Source: Planctomycetales bacterium | Lineage (GTDB): Bacteria; Planctomycetota; SZUA-567 | DNA: 52,097 nucleotides | Direction of reading: 5' to 3' | Assembly (NCBI GenBank): GCA_025997475.1 | Contig: BNUQ01000009.1 | Coordinates: forward strand, 1 to 52,097 | Part shown: positions 32,461-42,400 of the stretch, in pieces | How the letters are laid out: each line of letters opens with the position of its first letter | Position numbering within the stretch: position 1 is the stretch's first letter | Translations under genes and position numbers: made by a program | Notes under the pieces: model-generated | The model's input: the letters and a program-made list of their open reading frames with translations, nothing else | Databases searched by the model: none | Told to the model about the DNA's origin: nothing

Positions 32461-34518
32461 ATGAAACGCACGGTTCGCGATAAAGTTTTGCGCGCGACGT
32501 TGACGGTGTCGTTGGGCGTGGTGCTGTTGCTCGGCGGCGCCGGCGTTCTCGGCTTGCTCGATATGCGGCGCGTGCTTATCGTCCACAACTCGCAATTGCG
32601 CGAGATGGCGGCGACCGACACCCGCGACGCCATCGTCGCGCAACAACGCGAGCAACTGCTGGCGCTGACGCAAAGCAACGCCTGGGAACTCGGCGAAAAA
32701 TTCCGCCGCGTGCAAGAGCAAACCCGACAAATCGCCGCTTACGCCACGCAACTGTTCACGCATCCCGAACTTTATCATCCCCGTCCCGTCGCGCCGCCGT
32801 CGGCGGAAAATATCGGCACGTCAGTCCCTTACGGTTTCCTCGCGCCGACCGCCGACCGCGAAACGGCGCAACGCGAAATGGAACTCGCGGCCAACTGCGC
32901 CGAGTTGTTGCAAGGCGCCGTTCGCCGCGGCAACATCCGCATTTGCGGCATCGGCGGCGACAGCGGCTTTTCCTTTTTCGTCAACAGCGCGACGCCGGCG
33001 CTGGTGTGGAACACCGGCGGTTACGACCCGCGCGGGCGCCCATGGTATCTGACCGCGCGCGCCCGCGACGCTTTGACGTGGACGCCGATTTTCCCCGACT
33101 CGGCGCTGTTGGGCGACGTTATCGATTGCGTGATGCCGTTTTATGATTTATCGACCGCGCCGCGCCGTTTTGGCGGCGTCGTTTTTTGTAGCGTGTTGCT
33201 CGACACGGAAATCGACGACTTAGCCGACGTCGGCAACCGCCATCCCGACTGGCATATTTTTTTCATCGGCGAAGACCGGCAAATTATTTTCGACCACGCG
33301 GAAGACCGCGACTTACTGCCGCAAATTCGCGCCATGCTCGCCGCCGCGCCGGACGCCGCCGCGCCGGACGCCGCCGCCCCGACTTTACACTCGACGCCGG
33401 ACGAAAATTTTTGGCTCACCGTTTGTCCGGTGCCCGATTTTCCGTGGCAATTAGGAATGTTCGTGCCGGTAAGCACGATTAACGCGCCGATGAAAAAATT
33501 CGACCGCGAAATGGCGGAGTTGGAAACGCAGGAAATCAATTACGCCAACCGGTTGTTGACCGTCGCCCTCGTCGCCGCGTTGGGGACGGTCGGCGTGGTC
33601 GGCGTCGCCACCGGCTACGTCGGCGTCAAATTGGCGAACGCGCTGACCGCGCCGCTCGGGGCGCTGACCGCCGACGCCGGTCTGATTGCCGACGGCGATT
33701 TTTCCCATCAATTGACCGCGCCGACCGGCGCCGAAATCGCGGCGCTGACGGCGGCGTTTTCGCAAATGCTCGCCGGCATTCACCGCGGCACCGCCGAAAA
33801 AGAGCGCCTCGGCGCGGAATTAGCCGTCGCCGAAAAAATCCGCGCCGGCGTCTCGCCGAATTTTTCCGAAGCCGTTTTTTCGCAGCACGGCGTCGAACTC
33901 GACATTGACCTGCGACAACAAGCCGGCGCGTGTTTTTACGATTTTTACGCCTTGGACGGCAACCGGCTGTTTGTGCTGACCGCCGCGGTCGCGGGTGCCG
34001 GCGCGCCGGCGGCGTTGTTGATGATTATCGCGAAAACGCTTTTACGCAATTACGTCGCGGCGCGGACGCCGCTCGCCGAGGTCTTCGCCGTCGCCAACCA
34101 ACAATTATGCGAACACAATGACGCGGCAATGTCGGTAACGGCGCTGGCGGGGGTTTTCGATAGCGAGACGGGAAATTTTACGTATGTCAACGCCGGCAAT
34201 CCGCCGCCGGCGTGGCGGCGGCAGGGCAAACCGGCGTGGATAACCGAGTCCGCCGACATCGCGTTGGGCGTGGTCGGTCGCGCGATATATCGGGCGCGGT
34301 CGGTGAAATTGGCGCGGGACGATATGTTGCTCTTTTACGCCGCCGACCCGCGCGGCGCCGTCGGCGCCGACTTGGTCGCGCTACAAGAAAAATTATTGGC
34401 GGCGCTGAACGCGGCAACGGCGCGGGACTGCGTCGCCGCCGCGAAAACCGCCTTCGCCGCCGCCCCGCCAACCTGCGCCGATGTCGCGCTGATGGCGTTG
34501 CGGCGAGTTGAGAGTTGA
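32461..34518 (+). CDS. Membrane sensor with HAMP and degenerate SpoIIE/RsbU-type domain
   Basis: A 685-residue protein. A first membrane helix (VSLGVVLLLGGAGVLGLL, about 15-33) precedes a periplasmic dCache-like region (PRGRPWYLTARARDA matches the dCache W-Y block), then a second helix (about 365-390), a HAMP region (ANALTAPLGALTADAGLIADGDFSHQL) and a PP2C/SpoIIE-like domain from about 455. The conserved metal Asps are gone: GGDFYD reads GACFYDF (Cys491), and GDVSGHG reads AAVAGAG (Ala509). YVNAGNPPP is kept. It is probably a pseudo-phosphatase signalling by binding. A duplicated APDAA lies near 300. Its last residues (RVES) and stop come from heptad element 10. Confidence 0.82.
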   Translation: MKRTVRDKVLRATLTVSLGVVLLLGGAGVLGLLDMRRVLIVHNSQLREMAATDTRDAIVAQQREQLLALTQSNAWELGEKFRRVQEQTRQIAAYATQLFTHPELYHPRPVAPPSAENIGTSVPYGFLAPTADRETAQREMELAANCAELLQGAVRRGNIRICGIGGDSGFSFFVNSATPALVWNTGGYDPRGRPWYLTARARDALTWTPIFPDSALLGDVIDCVMPFYDLSTAPRRFGGVVFCSVLLDTEIDDLADVGNRHPDWHIFFIGEDRQIIFDHAEDRDLLPQIRAMLAAAPDAAAPDAAAPTLHSTPDENFWLTVCPVPDFPWQLGMFVPVSTINAPMKKFDREMAELETQEINYANRLLTVALVAALGTVGVVGVATGYVGVKLANALTAPLGALTADAGLIADGDFSHQLTAPTGAEIAALTAAFSQMLAGIHRGTAEKERLGAELAVAEKIRAGVSPNFSEAVFSQHGVELDIDLRQQAGACFYDFYALDGNRLFVLTAAVAGAGAPAALLMIIAKTLLRNYVAARTPLAEVFAVANQQLCEHNDAAMSVTALAGVFDSETGNFTYVNAGNPPPAWRRQGKPAWITESADIALGVVGRAIYRARSVKLARDDMLLFYAADPRGAVGADLVALQEKLLAALNAATARDCVAAAKTAFAAAPPTCADVALMALRRVES

Positions 34519-34634
34519 GAGTTGAAAGTTGAGAGTTGAGAGTTGAAAGTTGAAAGTTGAAAAAAAAAGGGGAGAGAGTTTTAATATTTTTAATGGCGCG
34601 ATATTTCAACTTTTAACTTTTAACTTTCAACTTT
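34505..34634. repeat. Heptad-arm hairpin element, copy 10
   Basis: Seven left-arm units of GAGTTGA/AAGTTGA (34505-34560) are matched by right-arm units AACTTTT, AACTTTT, AACTTTC, AACTTTT (about 34606-34634). The core is mostly replaced by A- and T-rich sequence plus GGCGCGATATTTC. It holds the stop codons of both convergent genes (SpoIIE-type, queA). Confidence 0.85.
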
Positions 34635-35696
34635 TTGCTCACTACGCCACAACAGCGTCGCGTCGCCATACGAATAAAACCGGTAGCGTTGCGCGACGGC
34701 TTCGGCGTAAGCCGCGAGGAGGCGCTCCCGTCCGCATAGCGCCGAGACCAGCGTCAGCAAACTTGATTTCGGCAGATGAAAATTCGTCAACAAGCCGTTC
34801 ACGATTTTCCACCGATAACCCGGCGTGATAAACAATCGCGTCCACCCGCCGCCCGCCGGCACGGTTTTTTCCGCGGCGACCGCCGCGCTTTCGAGCGTCC
34901 GCGCCGACGTGGTGCCGACGGCGATAATCCGCCGCCCGTCGCGCCACGCGCGGTCGAGCGCCGCCGCCGCGCCGACGGGAATGTCGTAATACTCGGCGTC
35001 CATCGCGTGTTGACGCAAGTCATCGACGGCAATCGGCTTGAACGTGCCGGGTCCGACGTGCAACGTAACGTCGGCGACTTCGACACCGCGCGCGGACAGT
35101 TCTTGCCAGACGGCTTCGGTAAAATGCAAACCCGCCGTCGGCGCCGCGACGGCGCCCGGCACCCGCGCATACACGGTTTGATAACGCTCGCGGTCGAGCG
35201 GCTGTTCGGCGCGGGCGATATACGGCGGCAACGGCAACGCGCCGACGCGATTGACCGTCGCCAAAAATTCGGCGGTCGTCGGCGCGTCAAAAATAAAAAC
35301 CGCTTGCCCCTCGACCTTTTCGCCGAGCGCGCCGCGCAACGCGCCGTCGGCGAAAATAATCTCCTCGCCGCGCCGCAGATTTTTTAGCGGTTTCGCCAAA
35401 CACCGCCACGCGACGCGGTCGGGAAATTGGTCGGACGGACGGACCAGTAAAATTTCCACTTTGCCGCCGCTGGCGCGCTCGCCGTAAAGCCGCGCCGGAA
35501 TTACCCGCGTGTTGTTGCGAACCAACAAATCGCCCGCGCGTAAAAATTCCGGCAAACGGTCAAAAGAAGAATGGGCGATTTTCCCGTCGCGCAGAATCAT
35601 CAACCGCGAAGCGTCGCGGTGCTCCGCCGGAAACTGGGCAATCAGTTCCGGCGGCAACGCGAAATCGTAGGCGGCAAGGGAAAAAGCGTCGGACAT
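34620..35696 (-). CDS. queA: S-adenosylmethionine:tRNA ribosyltransferase-isomerase
   Basis: A full-length 358-residue QueA, which attaches the ribosyl part of AdoMet to preQ1 in tRNA to form epoxyqueuosine. AAYDFALPPELIAQFPAEHRDASRLMIL, LVRNNTRVIPARLYG, YQTVYARVPGAVAAPTAGLHFT and FHLPKSSLLTLVSALCGRERLLAAYAEAV are the family blocks. No tgt or yajC is adjacent. The final residues EQKVES and the stop codon are encoded by the right arm of heptad-arm element 10. The ATG at 35694-35696 matches the family start. Confidence 0.95.
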   Translation of the reverse strand: MSDAFSLAAYDFALPPELIAQFPAEHRDASRLMILRDGKIAHSSFDRLPEFLRAGDLLVRNNTRVIPARLYGERASGGKVEILLVRPSDQFPDRVAWRCLAKPLKNLRRGEEIIFADGALRGALGEKVEGQAVFIFDAPTTAEFLATVNRVGALPLPPYIARAEQPLDRERYQTVYARVPGAVAAPTAGLHFTEAVWQELSARGVEVADVTLHVGPGTFKPIAVDDLRQHAMDAEYYDIPVGAAAALDRAWRDGRRIIAVGTTSARTLESAAVAAEKTVPAGGGWTRLFITPGYRWKIVNGLLTNFHLPKSSLLTLVSALCGRERLLAAYAEAVAQRYRFYSYGDATLLWRSEQKVES

Positions 35697-35725
35697 TTTT
35701 GTTTTTGAGATTGGCGGACGAAAGG

Positions 35726-35850
35726 TAAATTAACAATTGACAGTTAACAATTAACAATGGTGGAGTTTGACGGTCAAAATCGCTTCTCGCCATTTTTGAC
35801 AATTACCCCTCAATTGTTAATTGTTAATTGTCAATTGTTAATTGCCGTTG
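35726..35850. repeat. Heptad-arm hairpin element, copy 11 (best preserved)
   Basis: Left arm TTAACAATTGACAGTTAACA, core GGTGGAGTTTGACGGTCAAA, then ATCGCTTCTCGCCATTTTTG, then ACAATTACCCCTC, right arm AATTGTTAATTGTTAATTGT. The arms are almost fully complementary and the core arms pair partly too. It lies between divergent queA and ruvB. Confidence 0.88.
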
Positions 35851-35925
35851 CCGTTGCCGTTTTTCACTCGGCAAAATTTTACGAAAAAAGACGCTGTGAT
35901 AAAAATTCCCCCGCAGGTCATCATA

Positions 35926-36924
35926 ATGGAACCCTTTTCGACCGCCAATCCCGACATAGTTTTTGAGAATCGTTTGCGCCCGAAATCGTTCGCCGATTTT
36001 CCGGGGCAGACGTCCATCAAAGAAAACTTGCAAATCTACATCGCCGCCGCCAAACAGCGAAGCGAGCCGCTCGACCACATCTTATTTTCCGGTCCGCCCG
36101 GACTCGGCAAAACCACGCTCGCCGGCATCGTCAGCGCCGAAATGGGCGCGGAAATGCGCGTAACTTCCGGTCCGGCGCTCGAACGTCCCGCCGACCTCGC
36201 CGGCTTGTTGACCGCGCTCAAACCGGGAGAAATTTTATTCATCGACGAAATTCACCGGCTGTCGGCGGTCGTCGAGGAATATCTTTATTCGGCGATGGAG
36301 GACTGGGCGATTGACGTGGTGATGGAAAGCGGGCTTTACGCCAAAAGCGTCCACCTGACGTTGCCGCGCTTCACGCTTATCGGCGCCACGACCCGCGACG
36401 GCTTGTTGACCGCGCCGTTTCGCGCGCGCTTCGGCATTCAGGAACGGCTCGATTATTACCCGCCGGAATTTTTGCGCGAAATTTTGCGGCGGTCGGCGGA
36501 AATTATGAAAACGCCGCTCGACGCCGACGGCGCGGACGAACTCGCGCGGCGCAGTCGCGGCACGCCGCGCATCGCCAACCGCTTTTTGGCGCGCGTCCGC
36601 GACGTGGCGCAAGTCAAAGGCGAGGGCATTATCAATCGCGAAATGGCGCGGCACGGCTTGAAAATGCTCGGCGTGGACGAACACGGTCTGAGCGAAATGG
36701 ACCGGCGTTACTTGGAATGTTTATGTCGCCATAACGGCTCGCCGGTCGGTCTGAAAACGCTCGCCGTGAATATCGGCGAAGAAGACGACACGTTGGAAAA
36801 CGTCTATGAGCCGTATTTAATCCGCGAAGGGTTGGTCATCAAAACGCCGCAAGGGCGCAAACTCACCGCCGACGGCTACACCGCCATCGGCAAAACCCCC
36901 GCCGCGGATTTATTCGCGCGGTAG
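35926..36924 (+). CDS. ruvB: Holliday junction branch migration ATPase RuvB
   Basis: A 332-residue RuvB, the motor that drives branch migration with RuvA. LRPKSFADFPGQTSIKENLQIYI opens the AAA+ domain; Walker A is GPPGLGKTTLA (about residue 53), Walker B is ILFIDEIHRL, and sensor and arginine-finger regions are FTLIGATTRDGLLTAPFRARFG. The winged-helix end contains NGSPVGLKTLAVNIGEEDDTLENVYEPYLI. ruvA and ruvC are not adjacent. I chose the ATG at 35926 with AGGTC upstream. Confidence 0.96.
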   Translation: MEPFSTANPDIVFENRLRPKSFADFPGQTSIKENLQIYIAAAKQRSEPLDHILFSGPPGLGKTTLAGIVSAEMGAEMRVTSGPALERPADLAGLLTALKPGEILFIDEIHRLSAVVEEYLYSAMEDWAIDVVMESGLYAKSVHLTLPRFTLIGATTRDGLLTAPFRARFGIQERLDYYPPEFLREILRRSAEIMKTPLDADGADELARRSRGTPRIANRFLARVRDVAQVKGEGIINREMARHGLKMLGVDEHGLSEMDRRYLECLCRHNGSPVGLKTLAVNIGEEDDTLENVYEPYLIREGLVIKTPQGRKLTADGYTAIGKTPAADLFAR

Positions 36925-36960
36925 CGGTGGGCAACGGCGAGCGGGCGGTCATTTTTATCG

Positions 36961-37575
36961 TCATTCCGCCCAATCGGCGCGGGCGCGCAGGGCGGCGGCG
37001 AGGGAACTGGTGGCGATGGTTTCAATATCCACGCCGGCGGTCAAGCCCCGCGCCGGCGCGGTGATTTTCAGGGCGGGAAATTGGGCGCGCAATGCCGCCG
37101 CCAAATAGTGCGTCGTGGCGTCGCCCGCCGTCGTGGGATTGAGCGCTAAAATCACTTCTTCGATATTTTCGGCGGTCAGCCGCCGGCACAACTCGGCGAT
37201 GCGCAAATTTTCCGGCGCGATATTGGCAAGCGGGTCGAGCCGCCCCTGCAACACGTGATAAACGCCGTCATACACGCCGCATTTTTCGAGCGCGATAATG
37301 TCGCGCGGCAATTCCACCACGCATAAAATTTGTTGCCGCCGCTCGGCGTCGCGGCAAATGTGGCAGGTCGGGGCGTCGGTTACGTTGAAACAGCGCGGAC
37401 AGGCGCGCAGGGAATGTTTGACTTCGCGAATAGCCAACGCCAAACCCATCGCTTCGTCGCGCGGCGCGGCGAGAAGGTGAAACGCCAACCGCTCGGCGCT
37501 CCGCGCGCCGATGCCGGGCAGGCGATTAAGTTCGGTAATCAACCGTTGCACCGAGTCGGGATAGAGTTGCGCCAT
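36961..37575 (-). CDS. recR: Recombination mediator RecR
   Basis: A 204-residue RecR. The HhH region LNRLPGIGARSAERLAFHLL (about 12-31) precedes the four-Cys zinc finger C-PR-C-FNVTDAPT-C-HI-C, then the Toprim domain with the acidic motif ILALNPTTAGDATTHYLA and C-terminal ITAPARGLTAGVDIETIATSSLAAALRAR. It helps load RecA at gaps with RecF/RecO. It lies 14 bases downstream of a small membrane-protein gene on the same strand. The usual upstream partners (dnaX, ybaB) are missing. Confidence 0.96.
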   Translation of the reverse strand: MAQLYPDSVQRLITELNRLPGIGARSAERLAFHLLAAPRDEAMGLALAIREVKHSLRACPRCFNVTDAPTCHICRDAERRQQILCVVELPRDIIALEKCGVYDGVYHVLQGRLDPLANIAPENLRIAELCRRLTAENIEEVILALNPTTAGDATTHYLAAALRAQFPALKITAPARGLTAGVDIETIATSSLAAALRARADWAE

Positions 37576-37589
37576 TGCCGTCCGCCGCG

Positions 37590-37832
37590 TTAGTTGCTGC
37601 CGCGCATATATTCTTCGGCGATGCGCTGGAAGCGCCGGACCCGCTCAATGTTGTCGTCTTTGCCGGTGATTAGGCGCACCAAATACATCATCCAAAAAGT
37701 TCCCGCCATCAAACAAATCGCCGCCCCGCCGGTTAAAAACGCAAACTCAAACGCCGGACTGAAAAAAATTTCGTCAAACATCGCGCCGTTCTCCGCCGAA
37801 AATCGAATAATGTCCCGCTGATTATCGGACAT
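37590..37832 (-). CDS. Small single-helix membrane protein (80 aa)
   Basis: One membrane helix (about residues 30-52, FAFLTGGAAICLMAGTFWMMYLV) is followed by a short basic/acidic cytoplasmic-type tail (RLITGKDDNIERVRRFQRIAEEYMRGSN). I recognise no family. Its stop is 14 bases before the recR start, so the two are probably co-transcribed. An internal ATG (MFDEIFF) could be the real start. Its role in the recR context is unknown. Confidence 0.6.
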   Translation of the reverse strand: MSDNQRDIIRFSAENGAMFDEIFFSPAFEFAFLTGGAAICLMAGTFWMMYLVRLITGKDDNIERVRRFQRIAEEYMRGSN

Positions 37833-37868
37833 TCGCGCCCGCGGGCTTAATTATCAATACGGAAACTC

Positions 37869-39419
37869 TCAACCAAGAACGCTATCGGCGAAGAGATTAT
37901 TTTGTTTTGTCAATTCTTGTTGCCACGCCGTTTCCGCTGGGGCGGCGTTTAGATGCTCCGCCAACCGCTGAAAATTTTGCAGATGTTCGGTGAGGCGCCG
38001 CCGCGCGTAATCCGGCAAGGTGCGCGTCGTCAGAATAAACGTCCAGTCGCTCGCCTGCGCCAATAACAATTCGCGTTGCATTTGCCGCAAGAGCGCGCGG
38101 TTCGCCGTGCCGTCGTCTTCGAGGTCGTTTAACAGTTTTTGCGCCGCGCGGAGCGGCGGATAAAGCCAATCGTTCTCGCCGTTTAGCCAGGTGAAAAAAT
38201 AGCCGCCGTCGCCCCAACTCGACACCGCCGGCGCAAACGCTGACGGCATTATTTCCCCCGCGTCGATGACCGCCGCCGGATTGGTCGGCGCGACGCCGTA
38301 GTCCGCCGCCCGCGTCAAAATTTCGGTTAGAAATTGCGGACCTTCATACCACCAATGCCCGAACAATTCGGCGTCGTAGGGCGCGACGATGAGCGGCTCC
38401 GCGCCCAAACGTTCGGTCAGTCGCGCCGTTTGTTGTTGTCGCGCCGCGAGAAAATGCCGCGCGTGCCGGACGGCTTGCGCGGCGGCGGCGGTCGGGTCGT
38501 AAAGTTCCTTGCGGTCTAAACCGACCTCGCCGGTAACGCGATGATATTTGAAACCCAAATCGTGGCGCTCCGCGCCGTAAAATTCCCGCAAATAATCCGC
38601 GTCGCCGTCCCAGCCGAGGTCGCGATAAAATTCGCGATACGCCGCCGCGCCCGGGTAGCCGTCGCGCGCGCTCCACACTTGTTTCGACGACTCCGGGTCG
38701 CGCCCGAAAACCCACAAGCCGTCCGGCGTGCGCCCGGGCGCATACACGCCGCGGCGCGGGCGGGGCGCGCCGTAAAGAAAAGCGTGCGCCGCGAGGACGG
38801 TGTAAGTGATGCCCGCCTCGCGCAAAGCGGCGCCGACTTCCGGCGAATACGCGCATTCCGGCAACCAACAGCCGCGCGGCGCGCGGTCAAAAATTTCGCG
38901 AAAAGAATTAACGCCGACGCGCAATTGCCGCAACACCGCGCGGCGGTCGAGCAACAGCGGCAAAACGGCGTGCGTCGCCGCGCAGGTCATAATTTCAAGC
39001 CGCCCGTCTTGATAGTGGCGGCGGAAACGCGCCAATAAATCGCGCTCGCTTGCGGCAAAATAAGCGGCGGCGTTTTGCCAGCGCGTCCGGTAAAATTCGG
39101 CAAGCGCTTGCATCCGCGGCTCGGCGGCATTGCGGACGACTTCTTTTTCCGCGAGCGCGAGTATTTGCGTGAAACGGTCGGCGAGGCGTTTTTGCAACAG
39201 TTCGTCGCCGAGCATCGCGCACAACGTCGGCGTCAGCGTGAAAGTGATAGGAGCGGGCGGGCGGTGGGCGGCGGGGGGGCGGGCGGCGAGCGCGTCCAAC
39301 ATTTGCAACAGCGGAATGTAACATTCGGCGACGGCTTCAAACAACCAATTGCCGGCGAGAAAATCGTTTTCACGATGCCGGACAAACGGCAAATGGGCGT
39401 GCAGAATCAGCGAGAGCAT
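37869..39419 (-). CDS. GH57 glycoside hydrolase, 1,4-alpha-glucan branching enzyme type (DUF1957 C-terminus)
   Basis: A 516-residue GH57 enzyme. Motif 1 is LILHAHLPFVRH; the nucleophile is Glu188 in CWLPECAYSPEVG; the acid/base Asp349 is in YDAELFGHWWYEGP. The C-terminal half fits the DUF1957 helical domain and ends with DWTFILTTRTLPDYARRRLTEHLQNF. Such enzymes make alpha-1,6 branches in glycogen-like glucans; an amylase-type activity cannot be excluded. No other glycogen genes are near. The ATG at 39417-39419 is the family start. Confidence 0.9.
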   Translation of the reverse strand: MLSLILHAHLPFVRHRENDFLAGNWLFEAVAECYIPLLQMLDALAARPPAAHRPPAPITFTLTPTLCAMLGDELLQKRLADRFTQILALAEKEVVRNAAEPRMQALAEFYRTRWQNAAAYFAASERDLLARFRRHYQDGRLEIMTCAATHAVLPLLLDRRAVLRQLRVGVNSFREIFDRAPRGCWLPECAYSPEVGAALREAGITYTVLAAHAFLYGAPRPRRGVYAPGRTPDGLWVFGRDPESSKQVWSARDGYPGAAAYREFYRDLGWDGDADYLREFYGAERHDLGFKYHRVTGEVGLDRKELYDPTAAAAQAVRHARHFLAARQQQTARLTERLGAEPLIVAPYDAELFGHWWYEGPQFLTEILTRAADYGVAPTNPAAVIDAGEIMPSAFAPAVSSWGDGGYFFTWLNGENDWLYPPLRAAQKLLNDLEDDGTANRALLRQMQRELLLAQASDWTFILTTRTLPDYARRRLTEHLQNFQRLAEHLNAAPAETAWQQELTKQNNLFADSVLG

Positions 39420-39457
39420 TGATTAGAGTTCAGCGTTGAAAGTTGAAAGTAAGCGGG

Positions 39458-42400
39458 CTAACTTCGCGTCGGGCGCACCCATTCGTCGATGATGCCGTCG
39501 AGGGCTTTGAGAGCAATCGGTTTCGCCAAAAACGCCTGAAAGCCGTGGTCGGCGAAGAGTTGGCGGCTTTCCGCCATCGCGTTCGCCGTCAGCGCGATAA
39601 TCGGGACGTGGAGCGCGTAGTCCGTGCCGAGGGCGCGAATGCGTTCCGCCGTTTCCACGCCGTCCATTTCCGGCATCATATGGTCCATAAAAATCGCGCG
39701 GAATTGCTCGCCTTTTTGCAGACGCGCCAGCGCCTCGTAGCCGCTCGACGCGCAGACCACGGTGATGCCGTAATACTCCAACATCCCCTCCGCCACCGTC
39801 AAATTGACCGCCGCGTCGTCCACCACCAACACCGTCGCGTTCACCGGCTCGACTTTCTCGTCGTGGTCTTCGACCAGGCGATACGAGAAATTTTCCAACG
39901 CCGCGAGCGTCGCCGGCGGCAGAATTTCGTCGTCGACTGCCCCCTGTCGCAACCGCACCGTGAACACGCTTCCTTTGCCATAGACGCTCTCGACGGCGAT
40001 TTCGCCGCCCATCGATTCGACCAATTTTTTGCACAGCGACAGTCCCAAGCCGGTGCCTTCGACGCCGCGATTGGAGTTGGCGTCAACCTGCGTGTATTCC
40101 GTGAACAATTTTTCCATATCTTCCGGCTTGATGCCTACGCCGGTGTCGCGGACGCGGGCAATCAGCCATTGGTCTTCGCCGTCGCGTTCGACGGCGACCT
40201 GCCACTCCACCGCGCCGACTTTGGTGTATTTGACGGCGTTGGACAGCAAATTATTAAAGACCTGTTTGACGCGCGTGGCGTCGCCGAGCAATTGCGCCGG
40301 CAACGGCGGCGTCAGCGTCAGGCGCAGTTCGAGCGGCTTGTTGCCGATGCGCGCCGCGTTCGTCGCCGCCGTTTCGCTGAGCAGTTCCGCGACGCTGTAG
40401 GCGTTGTTGTGGAGTGAAAATTTGCCGGCGCTGATTTGCGAGGTGTCGAGCAGGTCGTTGACCAAGTCGAGCAACGTCGCGCTGGAATGGCGGATGATTT
40501 GCAAATACTCGCGCGCTTTGTCGTTCACCTCCGGCAGGCGCAGGGCGAGATACGTCAAACCCTGCACCGCGTTGAGCGGCGTGCGCATCTCGTGGCTCAT
40601 ATGCGCCAAAAAATCCTGTTTGGCGCGGGCGCTGGCTTGGGCTTCGCGGTTGGCTTCCTGCAACACGACCAACATTTCCGCCCGCGCCACGACGTTGATG
40701 CCGAGTGTGCCGACGGCGCGGGCGAAAGACTCTTCGTCGGTGGTGAAATAGCGCTCGGTTTGCGCTTCCACCGCGAGCGACGCCCACAGCACGCCGTTGA
40801 CATACAACGGCACGTGCAACATCGCGCGGCAACGGAACTGTTCGCCGTATTTTTGCGCGTCGCCGCCGAGGTCGCTCGCCGGACCGTTAATCGTGTCGCC
40901 GTCGAGCAACATCGCGCAAAGTTCGGGATATTCACTCCCGACCGGAAAACCGTCGTCCGTCAGCAATTCGGCGGGCAAGTCCGCGGCGTCTTCGGGATAT
41001 TTGCCGAGCAGGCGGACGAACAAACGGTCGTCCACGAAACGATAGCGAAACAGATGGGCTTGCCCGACGCCGAGATGTCCGGTAACGGTGCGCAACACCA
41101 TCGTGATGCGATGGTCGTCGCTTTCGTCGCTTTCGGAGAAGCGCACCGCGAGATTGCCCATCGCCCGCATTTTGGCTTCGCGCTGAATGAGGTTCGCCTC
41201 GTATTCGTTGCGCGTGACGGCGCTGGCGATGACGTTGCCGGCGACGCGGAAAAAATTTTGCTCGGCGGGCGTGAACTCGCGGTCGCGCTCGCAATCGTCG
41301 AAAGTAATCGAGCCCCAAAAGGTCTTGTTGTGAAAAACCGGCAGGTGAAACAGCGAGCGCGTGCGGAAGCGCTCCAGCAAATAATCGGATTTCACCAAAT
41401 TTTTGAACACGCCGTTATGGCACTGCCCGTTCGCCAAGTGCGCGACGTATTCCGGCTCAAACAACTGCCATTGCACGTCGATGGCGGCGGGCGTGCCGAG
41501 TAAGCCCGCGACGCCCGGGCGACTCCATTCATAGACGGCGGTCGTCGAAAATTCGCCGGCGCGCAGACAGTTGTTCCAGACGCCCACCCGGTCCACGCCG
41601 GCTTTTTCGCCAAGCAACCGCAACGCCGTCGCCGTCGCCGCGTCAAAGTCGCCGCCGTCGTCGTCGTCGGCATACGTCTGCGAGATTTTGACGACGGTCG
41701 CGAGATTGCTTTCGCGCAATTCGATGGCGCGCGATTTTTCCGCGTAAAGAATCGTGTCCGTCACCAACAACCCCGCCGCCTGCAACCAGTCGTCGCGTTT
41801 GGCGTCGGGCGCCGCCGCGCGCGTCGAACTCGGCTCGAAGGTCAGCACGCCCCAAAAATTGTCGTCGGCGAAAATCGGCATCCCGAAAAAATCGCCGTCG
41901 GCACACCACTGGCGCAACGCCGCCGTTTCCGCTTCCGGCAACGCCAATTCGTCGAGCGCGAACCAATTGCCGGTTTGCAATCCCTGAAAAAATTCGGGGG
42001 TTTCACTCTCCAAACGCCAGACGGACGCCGCCGCGTCGTGGGCGCCGACGGTGGCGTTCCATTCGTAGAGCAAATCGCCGCACTTGCCGCTGTTGCCGCG
42101 GCGTCCGCGCCACACCCGCACGCGGCGGCATTCGCCGATTTCGGCGAGCAGACGCAGGGCGTCGTTGACGGCGGCCTCGACTTCTTCCGGCGGCGCGCCG
42201 AAGGAATTGCGCGCCAGCGCGCTCAAATAATTCAGCGCCGCTTCGCGCCGGTCGGCGGCGGCGATGGTTTGGGTAATTCGCTCATAAACGTGCCGGACGG
42301 CTAAAACCGCCAAGACGCAAAAAATCGCCACCCAGCCGAGCGTGCCGGTCAGCGTCTCGCGCCACTCGCTCCCGCCGGTAAAAAAGCGGACGATGAGCGC

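Noticed and set aside
34505..34634. Heptad-arm elements as plain rho-independent terminators.
   Set aside because: Several lie between divergent genes (12468, 35726) where no terminator is needed, the stems are far longer than usual, and T tracts are not placed after the stem. Some may still end transcription as a by-product.
35750..35810. Similar short peptides (VEFDxQxRFxPFL) readable from several heptad-element cores, which could suggest a conserved small protein.
   Set aside because: The phrase follows from the conserved DNA core. Frames are interrupted by stops in other copies, no ribosome binding site precedes them, and the opposite strand reads equally open.
39443..41503. Long plus-strand frames opposite the histidine kinase.
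   Set aside because: Antisense shadows with Arg/His-rich composition. The minus strand has all kinase motifs.
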